A stretch of 64,000 nt of DNA from Siphlonurus alternatus (GCA_949825025.1 OX463784.1:20888761-20952760), one strand, 5' to 3'; shown: positions 37,401-50,400, counted from the first letter of the stretch. Notes: a model not told the origin generated them from the sequence alone. Made by a program: numbers and translations.

Positions 37401-40400
37401 AGACCATTCTTTGTATCAGAGAGACCTCTGTGTCCTAGAAAATTGATCAAGGTTCCAGAAGAATAAAATGGAGTATCGCCCTCAAAAAATTTTATTGCAG
37501 GAATAGATGGCGAGTCCTCCGATTTTTTTCAGATTTTTTAGAGTCCGGAAATTATTTTTAAAAAAATTATTGAAATTACAGAGAGAGACGCTCCTTGACG
37601 CCGCTCCTAATAAAAGGATAGGACCTTAAAGGGATGTTAGTTCAAACCCGACCTCGGCGAAACTTTTTAGCAATACTTCCTGGTCTTTAAAAAATCTGAA
37701 AAAAAAAAAAAAAACAGAATGGCATAACTTTGCACCCTCTATCCATTTTTGTGATAAAAAATTTTGATGTCGAAAATACATTATGTTTCCCGAAATAACA
37801 ACAGACTCTCCTGTATGTGTCGCTCAAAAACATGAAATTCTAAATTCTTTAAATATTATAAAATATCTTCACCACGAATTTTATTAAAATTAATATTACT
37901 GTATAGTTAAGGTAAATTAGACTAGGACAGAAGCCACCAATAATTACCCCAAAGCCTCAATTCTACTTTCGGATTCATAGAGGTGTACCCCTGAATAGCA
38001 TACAAATCCCATATATAAGCTAAAGAGCATACCTATTTTGTTTTTTATAAAAATAGTATACTTTTTTTAGATACTTTAAGAAAAAAAGACAAATATTTTC
38101 CTTTTATTGAATCTATTTATTGTCCTAAATTTGTCCTTGAAAGTGCAAAAAGTACTGAAAATAAGCTTTAAAAGGGTAAGGTAACGCCACCAATGTTAAA
38201 AAAAATCCCTCTCACAAAAATTCTGAAAAAAATTTAAAATGTTCTCCTCTACACCCCCTATCAGTAGCTAAAATATCAGGTATACAAATACGATCTAGTT
38301 TTTGAGTTATGAATTTTTAAAGTTGACTAATTTAACATGGGATTTTCATTTCTCCATGTTAAAGTAGTCAACTTTAAAAATTTATAACTCAAAAACTAGA
38401 TCGTATTTGTATACCTGATATTTTAGCTACTGATAGGGGGTGTAGAGGAGAACATTTTAAATTTTTTTCAGAATTTTTGTGAGAGGGATTTTTTTTAACA
38501 TTGGTGGCGTTACCTTACCCTTAATTAGCACGCTTAAATGTACTGAAACCTAAAAAGCGCTAAAAAGTCCTTTAATGTAAGATGAAAATAATTGTACTGG
38601 AATCGAATTCAGCATCTAATAACTTATAGAGGTTTTGGAGTCACATTACCTGAAACCTGAACCTTTACATTACTTATAAGTCAAGCGAGCTTACTGATGG
38701 TACAAAAGCTTTAGATTGCGCCTTGAATTTGCCACATATATGACGTAATTTTTCTTAAATGCAAGACTAATATTATAACAATAATAAATTAAATTGAATT
38801 CCCCAGGTTACAGGAAGCGGTGCGGTATCCATTGCTGACCTACTGAAAAGTAAAGGAATACATCATCTCGATTTCATTTCTGACGAGGGACATCCAATCA
38901 CACATAACGTCTTTCCAGGAGTCGACAAAAATGTAGCAATGTAAGTGTCACTGTATTAACATATTGAACTACCTTTTACTTTCAAGTATTATATATGTTG
39001 TTACATTTTAAATTATTCATTTTTAAATTTTTCCAGATTTTAAAATTACAAAACCATAATTATGCACTTAAACAGGGCTTTCTGTCTAATGATTTGAATT
39101 TTGAAAAATTTGTACAATAAATGTACAATCATTTTTTAAAATTTTGCAACTATATTTTTATTTATTAACAATTATATATCAACTGTAAATAATTTTATAA
39201 TTGTTATAATTATACATGTTTAATTAAATATGCTGTGCAATTAATATTAAATTTATATCATAATAGATGTAGACTAGTCTAGTTTCTTGTTATTTGTTTA
39301 AAATTAAAATTAAAAATAGAATTTAAATATGTTATTTTAAAAAATCTTAAAAGTAATATATTTTGGAAAAATCCACTCCAATAAATAGAAATTTCTTAGC
39401 ACCGTGTCATCATAATACTTCTTACATTAGCATCATATTTCAAATAGAAATTGCCGTAAATGACAAATTACGTTGCGCTTATCCGGGTTGTCATGTGCAT
39501 CCAAAATTCGAAAGTTGTATTCGTCTTTGAAGATGTCTCACAGTCAAAATCAAGGAAAAGTTTCATGAATTTTCAATACGTGAAAGACATGAAACAAAAC
39601 ATCAATAATTTTATTTGTTCCTGCTCTCCACAGGATCGGTATCGCTGAGAAAGGTTCTCTCACGGTAAACCTGACGGTACGTGGTACCCCCGGACACTCG
39701 AGCATGCCCCCTGCAGAAAGTGCCATCGGAATCCTCGCCGCGGCCGTGTCCAGACTAGAGCAGAACAAGTTACCAACCATGCTGGGTCAGGGACCTGAAA
39801 GATACACCCTTGAGGGCCTTGCACCTTACGTAAGACCGAAATTTCGAGTAACAGTATTTCTTTAGTTACATGCATCAATGTTTATATAATATATATGTAT
39901 ATAGACTTATTAAGTCTGTTCGTAAACCCTGCTCGGTTTATGAACATGCAGGCATATTAAGGTAGAGATAACGTCGGTCAGCTGTTTTTTTAGCTACATT
40001 TGATTAACATGTAAACCTTAGCAAATTCACAAAAATTATGAATTTTTTTTGAGAGGCAGATATTAGTGCCTAAAAGCTATAGAAAAAAATTCAAAACACT
40101 TTAACGAGCCGATTTTTTTTAATTAATTTATTTAATTTTCAGCACATGCAGGGCTTTCCCATGATGGAGAGACAAACTAAAAAATTAATTTAAAAAAAAA
40201 TCGGCTCGTTAAATTGTTTTGAAACTTTTTCTATGGCTTTTAGGCACTAATATCTGCCTCTCAAAAAAATTTCAGAATTTTTGTCAATTTGCTAAAGTTT
40301 ACATGTTAATCAAATGTAGCTAAAAAAAAAAACAGCTGACCGACGTTATCTCTACCTTAATATGTCAACAAAACACTGTGTGACGTCATGTTCATGAAAC

Positions 40401-42732
40401 CTGTTGTGTGTTAAATTTTGCAAGACTGTGACGTCACAATTTCTTGAAGCACGATGTTGGGGGTAATAAAATGGTAAAAATATAATTACCAATACTTGAG
40501 TTACTCAAGATTAATAAAAAAAAACTTCATCCTATTTGTCGTTCTAAAAATGCAATTCACATTTCAGGCTAGTCCGGAGTATCAAGAGCTTTATGCCAAC
40601 ATTGATGAACATAATGAGTACATAACTTCGATCATGGAGAAAAGCCCTCTCGGTAACGCTGTCATCAGAACCACCACAGCTCTGACTATCTTCAAAAGTG
40701 GGGACGCGGTATTAAGCTTTACTATTTTGTCTTGCATTACTGTTTCCTTTTTTTTAGTTATTATAACAATAGCCACGTACATTTCTGGATAGCACTTCTA
40801 CATTACTTACTAGCTGCAACTCCAATAGACAAAGAGATGCATCAGATTGCATTCGATAAGTCTATTAACTTTAAAACAATTTTGGTTAATCACGCCTAAA
40901 TAAACTTCAAGTTAACGCCTACAAAGTTAAGTTTGTGGTGTCCAGAGGTGGACATAAATCTAATTACTATATAATATACTTTTTGATCAAACCTTCTGAA
41001 TACATGCACCTATAGCACGCGTTTCGTGGGATAATCTGAAATAAGGTAGCTAGTTACTGCATAATGAATCCATCCAGTGGCTGAGGGAAACGTGGAAACC
41101 TTTTTTTTTCCTTCAATGAAAGCAAGTGCAAAGTCAGAGAAATCATAACGTAAAAAGAAGCAATAATTTATCCCTGGATGGGAAAATAGAATTTGTTTTC
41201 CAAATAATTACGTCATTACTAACCCCGTACTTTGGTGATACTATATATATGAGAGTATGTTTACATATAATATTATAGATACCAAGGTTGGCTTTATACA
41301 GGTTAAGCCTCCAATTTGACCAATGTTAACGGGCTTAGCCAATCAGATTCAAGTATTCCAGGACCCATCGTGCCGCGAAACTTTAAATGCGCCCATGATG
41401 CAATGCTATTTTTGAATTTTCGCGGTGCAATGGGTCCTGGAAATAGTGGAAAAATGACGCACGAAATACGCACGTGGCTTAACCTGTATAAAGCCAACCT
41501 TGATAGATACCACACTTACACATTTATGTTTATTTGCAGAATAACGTGGTTCCAGCTATTGCAACTGCTGTTGTCAACCATCGCATCCACCCAAGTCAAA
41601 CTGTCGATGAAATATTGGAGTTTGACAGAAGCATCATCAACGATCCGCGAGTAAATATTGAAATTATTTCATCGCGGGAGCCAAGTCCGGAATCACCTTT
41701 TGAAAACGATGCTCATGGATATCAAGTTATCAAGAAGAGTATCGAGCAGGCGTTCCCAGACACGGTAGTCGTACCAGGTAGGAACTTATATACATAATTA
41801 AGTATCGTTCTTTATTTTGTTTGGTGTTTATTTAGAAGTAAATTTGAATAAAATTAAAATAAAATATGGATGCAACATTTATTAAATTATAAATTTTAAA
41901 AAATAATATTTAACAAATTTTACAATTTATGTTTAATTAAAGTAATCAATTCAATATGAGACTGGGAAACTTGACTCAAAGTCATAGAATAGCCACATTC
42001 TCCGCTTTGAGAGGAATTTCTGTCTATTATTGTGGCTAAGTAAACTCTGAGCAAATGACTACCAGTCACTTTATCTGATTCCATTATTAGATCAGTCAGG
42101 CGAGTGGACCTCAACACTCCAACATTTACCATAAAATAAATACCACTGCTTTAACCTTTTCAGTGAATGGACATCAAACATGAAAATTTTTTAATGCAGA
42201 AATGAATAGAGGGCACCAAATTATGCTACTCTGAATTTTTTCAGATTTTTTTGAGACCCGGAACTATTTTTAAATAATTATTGAAAGTTCTGCAAGTTAG
42301 GTTGGCACCCTTAATCCTTAATAAAAAAGATAGACATGAGACGCCTATTAACGCCTCCAGGGGGCGTGGCCGCACTTTCAATAATTATTTAAAAATAGTT
42401 CTGGGTTTCAAAAAAATCTGAAAAAATTTAGAGTAGCATAATTTGGTACCCTCTATTCATTTCGGCAATAAAAAAATTTCATGTATGTTGTCCATTTAAT
42501 CCAAAAAATATGGTTTTTAGGAAGCACGGTTGGCAACACTGACACAACGTTCTACTTGGACTTATCTGACCAAATCTACCGCTTCTTCCCAAACCTCGCT
42601 GAGCCCATTGACCTGACCCGTTACCATGGAAACAACGAGAGGATCTCCATTCAAAACTACCAACGTGCCGTCAACTTTTACTACCGAGTCATCAGAAACG
42701 CTGAGATGGCAGCCACCTCCTCTTATTATTAA
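34488..42732 (+). CDS. Gene C: secreted PM20D1-like M20 peptidase (9 exons)
   Basis: Paralogue of A and B whose membrane anchor is replaced by a signal peptide; 509 aa. Exons: 34488-34553, 35316-35532, 36695-36933, 37298-37384, 38807-38940, 39634-39829, 40568-40708, 41540-41777, 42521-42732. Exon 1 encodes [11 protein letters not shown], a hydrophobic core and a likely cleavage near SASA-GW. Ligands: H134 (SHLDVVP), D168 ([10 protein letters not shown]), E203 with catalytic E202 (GHDEE), D229 (SDEGHP), H475 (RYHGNNER). An N-glycosylation sequon (VNKTF) before the GRG motif is kept at this position in all five paralogues. Exon 5 is one codon shorter than in the others. Introns are crowded with MITEs, one ending only 24 bp before the last exon. 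Mammalian PM20D1 is likewise secreted, so extracellular N-acyl amino acid synthesis or hydrolysis is the best functional guess. Confidence 0.93.
35820..36279. mobile_element. CRE-MITE-related long palindrome (~460 bp)
   Basis: Ends ATGGACAAGTAGCATCAAT / ATTGATGCTACTTGTCCAT. The arms share the subterminal CTCAATCGAAAGA block with the TGAGATATT-ended variant and each contain GTGACGTCA. Located in intron 2 of gene C. Confidence 0.8.
36458..36646. mobile_element. Foldback element, family F10 copy 2
   Basis: Related to 6185-6377: AACCATAAAAAATGCCTATT at left, ATATGGTCCCACCGGTATC at right. Located in intron 2 of gene C, ending about 48 bp before exon 3. Confidence 0.6.
37467..37782. mobile_element. 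CRE-MITE copy 6 (degenerate)
   Basis: Recognisable ends (ATGGAGTATCGCC left, CACCCTCTATCCATTTT right), but the centre has lost the paired TGACGTCA. Located in intron 4 of gene C. Confidence 0.75.
38170..38523. mobile_element. TTAAGGTAG-related MITE, interior type 1, copy 2
   Basis: Near-perfect palindrome with ends AAGGGTAAGGTAACGCCACC and complement. The interior matches 30062-30423 (CTCCTCTACACCCCCTATCA, AAAGTTGACTAAT). Located in intron 4 of gene C. Confidence 0.85.
39957..40360. mobile_element. TTAAGGTAG-ended MITE, interior type 2, copy 3 (best preserved)
   Basis: Ends TTAAGGTAGAGATAACG / CGTTATCTCTACCTTAA, then TCGGTCAGCTG, and GATTAACATGTAAACC in both arms. Located in intron 6 of gene C. 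Confidence 0.85.
41066..41246 (-). mobile_element. 5S-rRNA-derived SINE, copy 3 (decayed)
   Basis: The minus-strand reading keeps a remnant 5S block (complement of ATTACTAACCCCGTACTTTG, then GGTGAT) and the conserved body motif seen on + as GGCTGAGGGAAACGTGGAAA. Located in intron 7 of gene C. Confidence 0.6.
41283..41502. mobile_element. hAT-type MITE copy 1
   Basis: 220 bp with terminal inverted repeats of about 27 bp beginning CAAGGTTGGCTTTATACAGG. Exact 8-bp duplications ATAGATAC lie at 41275-41282 and 41503-41510. Internal TCCAGGACCCAT / ATGGGTCCTGGA arms are present. It lies 37 bp upstream of exon 8 of gene C. Small open frames inside are not genes. Confidence 0.92.
42166..42496. mobile_element. 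CRE-MITE copy 7 (diverged)
   Basis: Ends AATGGACATCAAACATG / CATGTATGTTGTCCATT with the family core (CAGATTTTTTTGAGACCCGG, GAACTATTTTTAAA). It has lost TGACGTCA. It ends 24 bp before the last exon of gene C, so it sits where the branch point would be expected. Confidence 0.8.
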
Positions 42733-42874
42733 ATAGAGTACACTCTCATGAAAGTTTCGATGCTGTTTGTGAGCATCCATGCACTTCTAACCTGTTCCAA
42801 AATTACAAATGTATAAAAAAATTGTATCTTCAAATCCATGTAAGAAGAAAGTTTGTTCTGTCTTGAGATATATA

Positions 42875-43116
42875 CAGTTATGGTCAATAAAACTGGGACA
42901 CTTGATATGCATGAGTCAGAGTAGCAACACTAGCAACCAATAAAGTGCTAACCGGCAACGCTGCCTGTTTTTGTAGCTAGGTACACTCAGAGGAGGTGAA
43001 GGAGACAACTGTGTGTCACTTTATCTGGGCTCCAACAGTGTTGTCACATAAGCCAAGTGAGTGGACACTTCAACACTGCAGTATGAGAAGTGATCCAGTC
43101 TTATTGGCTATAACTG
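42875..43116. mobile_element. Tc1/mariner-like MITE
   Basis: Inverted ends CAGTTATGGTCAATAAAACT and CAGTTATAGCCAATAAGACT, flanked by TA on both sides, as for Tc1/mariner elements. The left end supplies AATAAA (42886-42891), 154 nt after the gene C stop. A decayed relative may lie near 41940-42125. Confidence 0.75.
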
Positions 43117-44347
43117 TACATATAAAAATAAACAAATTAATTTAATAATTACTCCACTTACGGTATAATAGGCACTTTCCATTATTTTAATTTAAAAAAC
43201 TAAGTGTACTATAATCCTTTATATAATTCACGTAAAACTCCCGTTACCAAAATTATTTCATACTATTCTATAAGCTGTTTAATTTATTATCAATGTTATA
43301 ATGTCATCTCCTTTTACCATCATTGTATTCATTGTACTCATTGATAAACTGATAATAAAATTGATTGAGAGAAAAAACATGGTGTATTTTTTTTGCAAAT
43401 TTAAACTAAACGCATAATAAAGATCGGTAATAAATTTTTTAAATTAATAAAAATGTCATACAAAGTTAACTTATAAATTTACATTTTTTTAACAAGAATA
43501 ATAATTTGAAACATAATCCTTATTCAGTAATTTCATTATTACCAGTGTCAAAAATCTTATTGCAGGTGACAAACAACAACAAAGACAATACCACAACAAT
43601 AATTTAGTTGCACTCGTTTCATATGAACTCTTAATAAATTTTGATTTATTGACAAACATTACCAAATTTAAGAATTGTACTTATAAAATAAAAGTCAAAT
43701 ATTAAGTAGGAGAGAAACCAAAAATAATTTTGTTTCAAACATGGTGAAAAAACAATTTAAAATAATATAACTTAATATAATTAATATATATAATTTATTA
43801 TATTTTAAGTCGTATATATTATATATTACAATGTGGTAGCGGTACTACATTAATCTCAATAACCTTGTAATTAATTTAAACGTTCAAACATTTTATTTAA
43901 TGGATTTGATGATAAATTCAGCGATGTTGGTTGGTTAATGAGTGAATGACCCTTAAATAAATTCTAATTTACTTTTTACAGCATATTTTAATTTTTAACA
44001 ACATATTCTCAAAATATTTATAATTATATTTTAAAAAGTTATATGACATGTTGTACATTATTATCTTGGACGTTTTTGTCTTCGCTCCAATGCACACATA
44101 AAAACTTAAGTTACAAAATTTACATAAAAAATTACATGCTTTGATTATATTTTACAGGAAGTCATTTGCGAAAATGAGTTTTGTTAAATAATCAATCAAA
44201 TGTAGTCAAGTATGAATACAAGATTCAATAATGATAATTATAATTGAACGTTAAAATATTTGAGGTCATTTGTGGCTTGTACGAATATAAGCATATTATC
44301 TAACGATAATGGCTTCTCACACGAACTCAGATTGCATGACGAGTAGA

Positions 44348-44354
44348 TATATAA
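44348..44354 (+). promoter_or_regulatory. TATA box of gene D, distal promoter
   Basis: TATATAA lies 62-68 nt before the ATG at 44416. The following ACACTGAAAGTTGGTGCCA is shared with gene E. Confidence 0.65.
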
Positions 44355-44415
44355 CACTGAAAGTTGGTGCCACATTTCACCTTTCCATTAAGTCTCCTCA
44401 GACGAGAGGCTTGTA

Positions 44416-47400
44416 ATGAAGGAAAGTCGCAGGCTGGTGGTGCTCGCCGCCATCTTGGTGGTCATCGCTACCGTCGGTGAGTGTTGGAGTTAAATTAATA
44501 ATAATTTATTTAGCAGACTAATGTTTGCATTTTTAAGTTCATTCTTATCCTTAACTGTCATTTATATTCATAAATTATTTTAGTAAATAAATAATTTATT
44601 AATTCTATTTTACCTCTAAAATGGAGCCAAAAAGGAAATGGAGTTTCGAATCATTTCAATAACTGCATATTACAAAAAAAAATTAAAAAAAAATGTTAAA
44701 ATTGCAACAAAAAATTCAAGTGAAAAATTTTAACTGGACTACATATGATATAATTATTAAAATGGATAGAAAGAGATCGAGCTACTGTTTAATATTTTGC
44801 TAAGTTACCATACATTTTCAGCAGGTCTAGTTAAAATTTTATTATATTTCAACGAGCGTGAATAATTTTTCTGCTCCTGTCTATACGAAATCTAAAATAT
44901 TAAAAACCCACAATTTTCAGCCATTTATGCATTTATTGAATTGACATTGAAATTAAAAAGAAAACGTATAGATAATCGCTTGATTTAAGATGGTATTCAT
45001 TAGCCATTAGAGTATACTATATATTATGAAATTACTGAAATTAGCTATAGTTATACAGTTATGTGGACTAGAGTAAATATAAATTATAATTTTAATTACC
45101 TTATTTTTTAAAATAAATTAAAATAATTATTTTATTCCAGATAATGTTTCTGCTGCAGTAAAGGAATCTAAAAAAGTAAGAAAAAAAAAAATTCTCTATC
45201 CATAAATTTTTAACCCACATATTCCGGAAGAAGCCATAGACTAATACGAGATTACAAAAGTTGAAGTAGTACGTTTACAAAAGTAAAATAAGTTTATGTA
45301 GTTTTTAAATTGATAAAAGAATTTGAAATTGAATAATTAATATTATTAATTTTTTATTGTTAAAAATTAATATATTAACAAATTTTATTATTGTAATTTT
45401 CAACTTTATTTTTATATTTTATTATTTTCACAATAATTTAGGCAAATATTATTTAATATTATAAAAAAAGAATAATAAATGTTCATACGTTCGATCCACA
45501 CATTGTTCTTCAATCAAAAAGTAATGACATCAAAAAGAAGGATAGAGATGAGGGAGTACTTCGTGAACCATTTAATTAAATAAATTTAGAATGTCCACAA
45601 ATTTAATGTTTTGTTTACTCATTTATGAAAATCGTTTGTCAACAAAAGTTTGTGCAATTGAGAATCAATCTGAGGTGTTTTGAAGTACTTGAGTTACGTC
45701 ATTTCAGTCTCATTTTTTTTAAAAGCTTATTTTTAAAAGGCATATTTTAAAATAACACTAACACGCAAATTTTGGAGACGAACACTCTATTGGGTACATT
45801 TTTGAAGCGTATACTTAAGGAAATATGTAAGTTGCTTTCGTTTATCGAAAATATTATGGCTTTCCTCGTCATTTGTTTGAAATTAAACGTTCCAAAATGT
45901 TGTAATATATACTAGCTATTATAATCAAATTTCCATTCCTTAAAACCGGAAATGTAATATTTCTGGTTCTCCTATTCGAATTTGAGCATTGTATTTTCGC
46001 ACAAAAGACAAATACTTCTCTGCAAACCAATATGGGTAGTTTCAAAACTGAATTTAAAAGAGAACAGTCACAAACTTCAAACTTCCGGCTACATCCGGAG
46101 GGAATGTTAAATTAATTGTGCTATAGTAGATTGGAAGAATGACATCGTCAAAATTTATTTTGTTTACAAATTTTGCTCAGCAAACAACAAATCGAGGTCG
46201 GACTGAAAGTGGAATGCACGACTTTGCAAGGTTATGTTTATTCTTTAAGATGACTATATAATAGCGAGCATTACCTGAGATTTCGCTATGGTGATAGATC
46301 AGTAGTAAGCACCATGACATCTCCACGTATAGTCACTTTTATTCTGGCTTCGCTTGTAATAACTGTTTCTGCTGATTGGGTAAGAAAGAACCATTGCTAC
46401 ATTTATGAAGTTATTTTGTTCTTATTTGCAATTAGTGAACAAATTAGCTTCGCCTATATATTTAATTAACTCGATAACATTTCTTATCGAGAATCATATT
46501 TTTTAAATACCATTTATTATTTGTAATGTTATTTATTTATTTTTCACATCTTAACAATAAAATAACAATTAATGAGTATTAAGCAATTGCTATACAAAAA
46601 TAAAATGTAACAAATGTAAAAAAGTGTATATTATTTGAGTTTTTAATTGCATTATCATGTTATATTTTATTAAAAAAAAAAAACTTAACTGAACTCTCTA
46701 TTACATATTTATTATAGTACGTGAATTATTGTAAGTTAAGAGATTCGAGTTATTACTATAATATTTATATATTATGTATAATATTATTATGCCATTATTA
46801 TAATATTAAGAAATAGTAAATTATTTGCGTTTTATACAAAATTATAAAGAAACAGAATTTTAATTACACAGTATGCATAATATGTAATGTACAAATAAAT
46901 AATTAGAAATTGAGTAGTGATTTTCTTTTTCTTTAAAATGCATGTAAAATAAAGTACTCTCATATCAAACTATTGGGTACTTCTACTTACTAAGTTTGAA
47001 ACCCCGAACCTTCCGAAACCCTAACTTGAGCGATTCACGGGCTCTTCCGGAACGGGGTGGCCACGGCCTTTCAATCCATCCCGACATTTGCCTGCAATTG
47101 AGGAAAACGTGGAAACCTCAGCCAGGATGGACGCTACAGCTTTTGTTAATGAACTGGAAGTGTAATGGTCCAAAGCCAGGGGAACTGGATATTGTATATA
47201 TAGTCCTTTTAAATACTTAATTTTATAATATTTTTATCAACATGTTATTAATGATGTTAATTTCCAGATTTTCTCCCTGCCTCACTTCTCAGCCTCCGCT
47301 GGAAAGTTCCGCTCCACATATCGCAGAGACGTCAATGGTAGACAGAGCGAAGTTGCGGAGTTAGTGGACGATGGTCAGGAGATGGCGAGGGCACAGAGGC

Positions 47401-50400
47401 TGGCGGGGGCCATCAAAATACCGACCGTGTCGTTCGACGTACCTTCTCTGCAAGACAAACAAAATATGTTGGACCTGCACAACTACATCGTCAGCAGTGA
47501 GTTATGTTAATTAATAATAACAAATATACTGTATTATAGTGGGAGTGCATTGGGGAGTTCTCGTCAGATCATAGAAATCAAGAAACTTTGAGCGTTGGTG
47601 TTATAGTTGGATAGGTGATCATTTTCTTTATTTACAAAAATTACGTTTACAAAAAATAATTTAAAAAATTATCACTATATTTTCATATTTTTTATTCGTA
47701 TATATTTAAATATTAATTCCTGCAGTAATAAAAAAAAAAAAATAAATAAAAATAACTATTTCTAAGACAACTATATTTTGCAAACCTTGGATTTACAACA
47801 CTATGTAGTCTATGTACTCAATGTAGTATATATATTAAAATAAAAATAGTAAAATTAAATTTAAGCAAAAATGACAACATGTATTATTAATTTTAAGTCA
47901 CGACACTTCGTCAATTTTTGTTTAAATTTAATGCAGTAAAAGTGACCATGTATATGTGCCTGGAGTTAAGTAATTTAGAATAAAATTCAATCGGTTATAG
48001 AAGGAATAAGGTGTTTCTGTTTAGATACAGAATTTACATCAATTATAATTTCTATTACATTTAGGAATTAAATGTATTTTATGAACTAATTTACGCAGAA
48101 CACGAAACAAAACAATGTTTTTTAATTATATCACTAAGAACAAACTAAGAAAAACAAAAATATGGTAACACGACAATTAAACAATTAAGATATTAAATGC
48201 ATGAATATTATATTCAATATATTCATTTAAGATAGATTGTCACGCATATATTGTATGTATATTATATATAATATTTCAGTTACTAATAAATGCATGAATA
48301 TATTTATTTCAGGTTACCCATTGATCCACTCGTCTCCATTCATAAGTCGAGAGGTGACTGCCAAGAACAGCTTACTGTACACGGTGACCGGTTCTCGACC
48401 TTGTAGTAACGTGCTACCCTTCATGTTGTGTTCCCACATGGACGTTGTACCTGCCAGTCCTGACGCCTGGGAGGTACCACCTTTCAGTGGAGAGATCGTC
48501 AATAATACCTTCATCTACGGTAGAGGAACCATTGACGATAAAGGGGGTGTTTTTGTGAGTACTTTACAATTATTTTGAATTTTTGAGTATTGTTTTTATT
48601 ATAATAAATTAGGTATAGAAGCTTATTGTGTATTTTAACAATCGTCTTGGTTTTGATGATATTTTTTTTTTAAATAAATAAGTATGTGCAATATTGACAT
48701 AAATTGAAACTTATTTAATCAAAATATTTGAAATATTTGTGTATCAATGCTTGAATCATGATGAATATTATGTTCATGAATGATAATGTTCCTACATTCC
48801 TGCATAACATTTCTAAATATTGATTTTTTTGCAACTAATAATACATAATTTATTTCAATCTTCTTAAAAATTATCAATTTAATGCTATTTTAAACTTTTT
48901 CAGGAATGTTTTTTTTTTATCTTTCATGAGGTTCTCTACTTTAATTTCAGGGTATTTTAGAAGCAGTTGAGTTCATGTTGAAGAAAAATGGACAACCTAA
49001 AAGAACATTCTTCATGGCCTTCGGACACGATGAGGAGGTACATTGAGATTTCTTAATAATTTTGAAGGACAGTCAGAGAAAATATTACTTCTATTTTTTC
49101 ATGAGGCGAAACCAGAAATTTTTGCATCAACTATATATCCTCTATGTCAAATACGTTGAATTAATATAAACTTATCTATATTTTTTAAACATAATAGGAT
49201 ACACATGTTTTCATGAATTTATTTCTGCTCTAAAATTGGCTAATGCGTATGCATGGTATTTATTTTTGGACAAGCTTTATTAATTTTATTAAACACTGCA
49301 TGCACATTATCCACAGTTTTTTATGTTCAAGCATAATAATATTTATTTTTTTATATAACTTACTAAATATTTTGGTTGCTTTAATGCTACATTGCCGATA
49401 AGAGGTAAGAACAAGGGCGGATTTAGCGCGCGGCTCTGGGGGAAGGGGTGGGAGAGGGTTTTTTCCATGATAAATTTGAGGTAGAAGGGGAGTGACGGGT
49501 GGGGGATGGAAACACCTTTAATGTATTTCCTCACCTTTGTTTCGGAAAGGGGTATAAAAATTTATTTATTTATTATTAATATTATTATTATTTTGTTTTC
49601 ATGCATTAAATCAGTAATAAGGCTTTTTTGTATTACAAAATTTTCATTGTATATTCACGTGACAATAATAGTAATTAGAAGGAATCGATAATTTTGATGC
49701 AAACTGGAAATTAATACCTGAATGGGCCTCCGTCAAACATTTGGAACCAAAACTAATTTATTTCTTAATTTTCTCAGATTGGAGGAAGAGCAGGGGCAAC
49801 TTCCATTGCTGACCTTTTGAAAAGTAAAGGAATCGACCGTTTGGACTTCATTTCTGATGAGGGACATCCAATAATACACAAAATCTTTCCAGGAGTCGAC
49901 AAAAATGTTGCACTGTAAGTTACAATAAAAAGAAACATGGCACTAACCGAGTCAATACTAATTTATAATATGATTTTCATGTTAAAAAAAAATTAAACAG
50001 ATTTAAATTTAGTATAAATTCTTATTGTATAATTTATTAAAATAATTGTTTGATATTATAATCACATTTATTTGTATAATGAAGTAAACAAACTTTATTA
50101 TAATTATAGCATAAATATAATATATTAGTTGCAATATTTATTTTTTAAATTAAATATGCTTCTAGATCTATGGTTATTACGTCATTACTCCAATTCTTCC
50201 CTTTTATTTGCCTTCATAATATTGATAAAGAGATCGAAGCATTTTCAATTTAGAGTTCTTCAATAATGAATTTGATATGGTAGTAAAAATATAGAAAAAA
50301 ATATTATCAAACTCCCTTATTAATGTCAAATCTTTAAGAATGGTTTTAATGTTTTGGGTGAAAGAGGTTTTAAAAAATCTATAATTTCCACAGGATCGGT

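Larger units (their letters stand above)
42733..44415. other. Intergenic region C-D
   Basis: No exons. It holds a Tc1-like MITE (42875-43116) and AT-rich DNA. From about 44075 there is a block homologous to the region upstream of gene E, ending in the gene D promoter. Confidence 0.6.

Noticed and set aside
41303..41515. Similar open frames on both strands at 41.3 kb and 62.9 kb
   Set aside because: They are the two hAT-type MITE copies; the conserved protein only reflects transposon homology.
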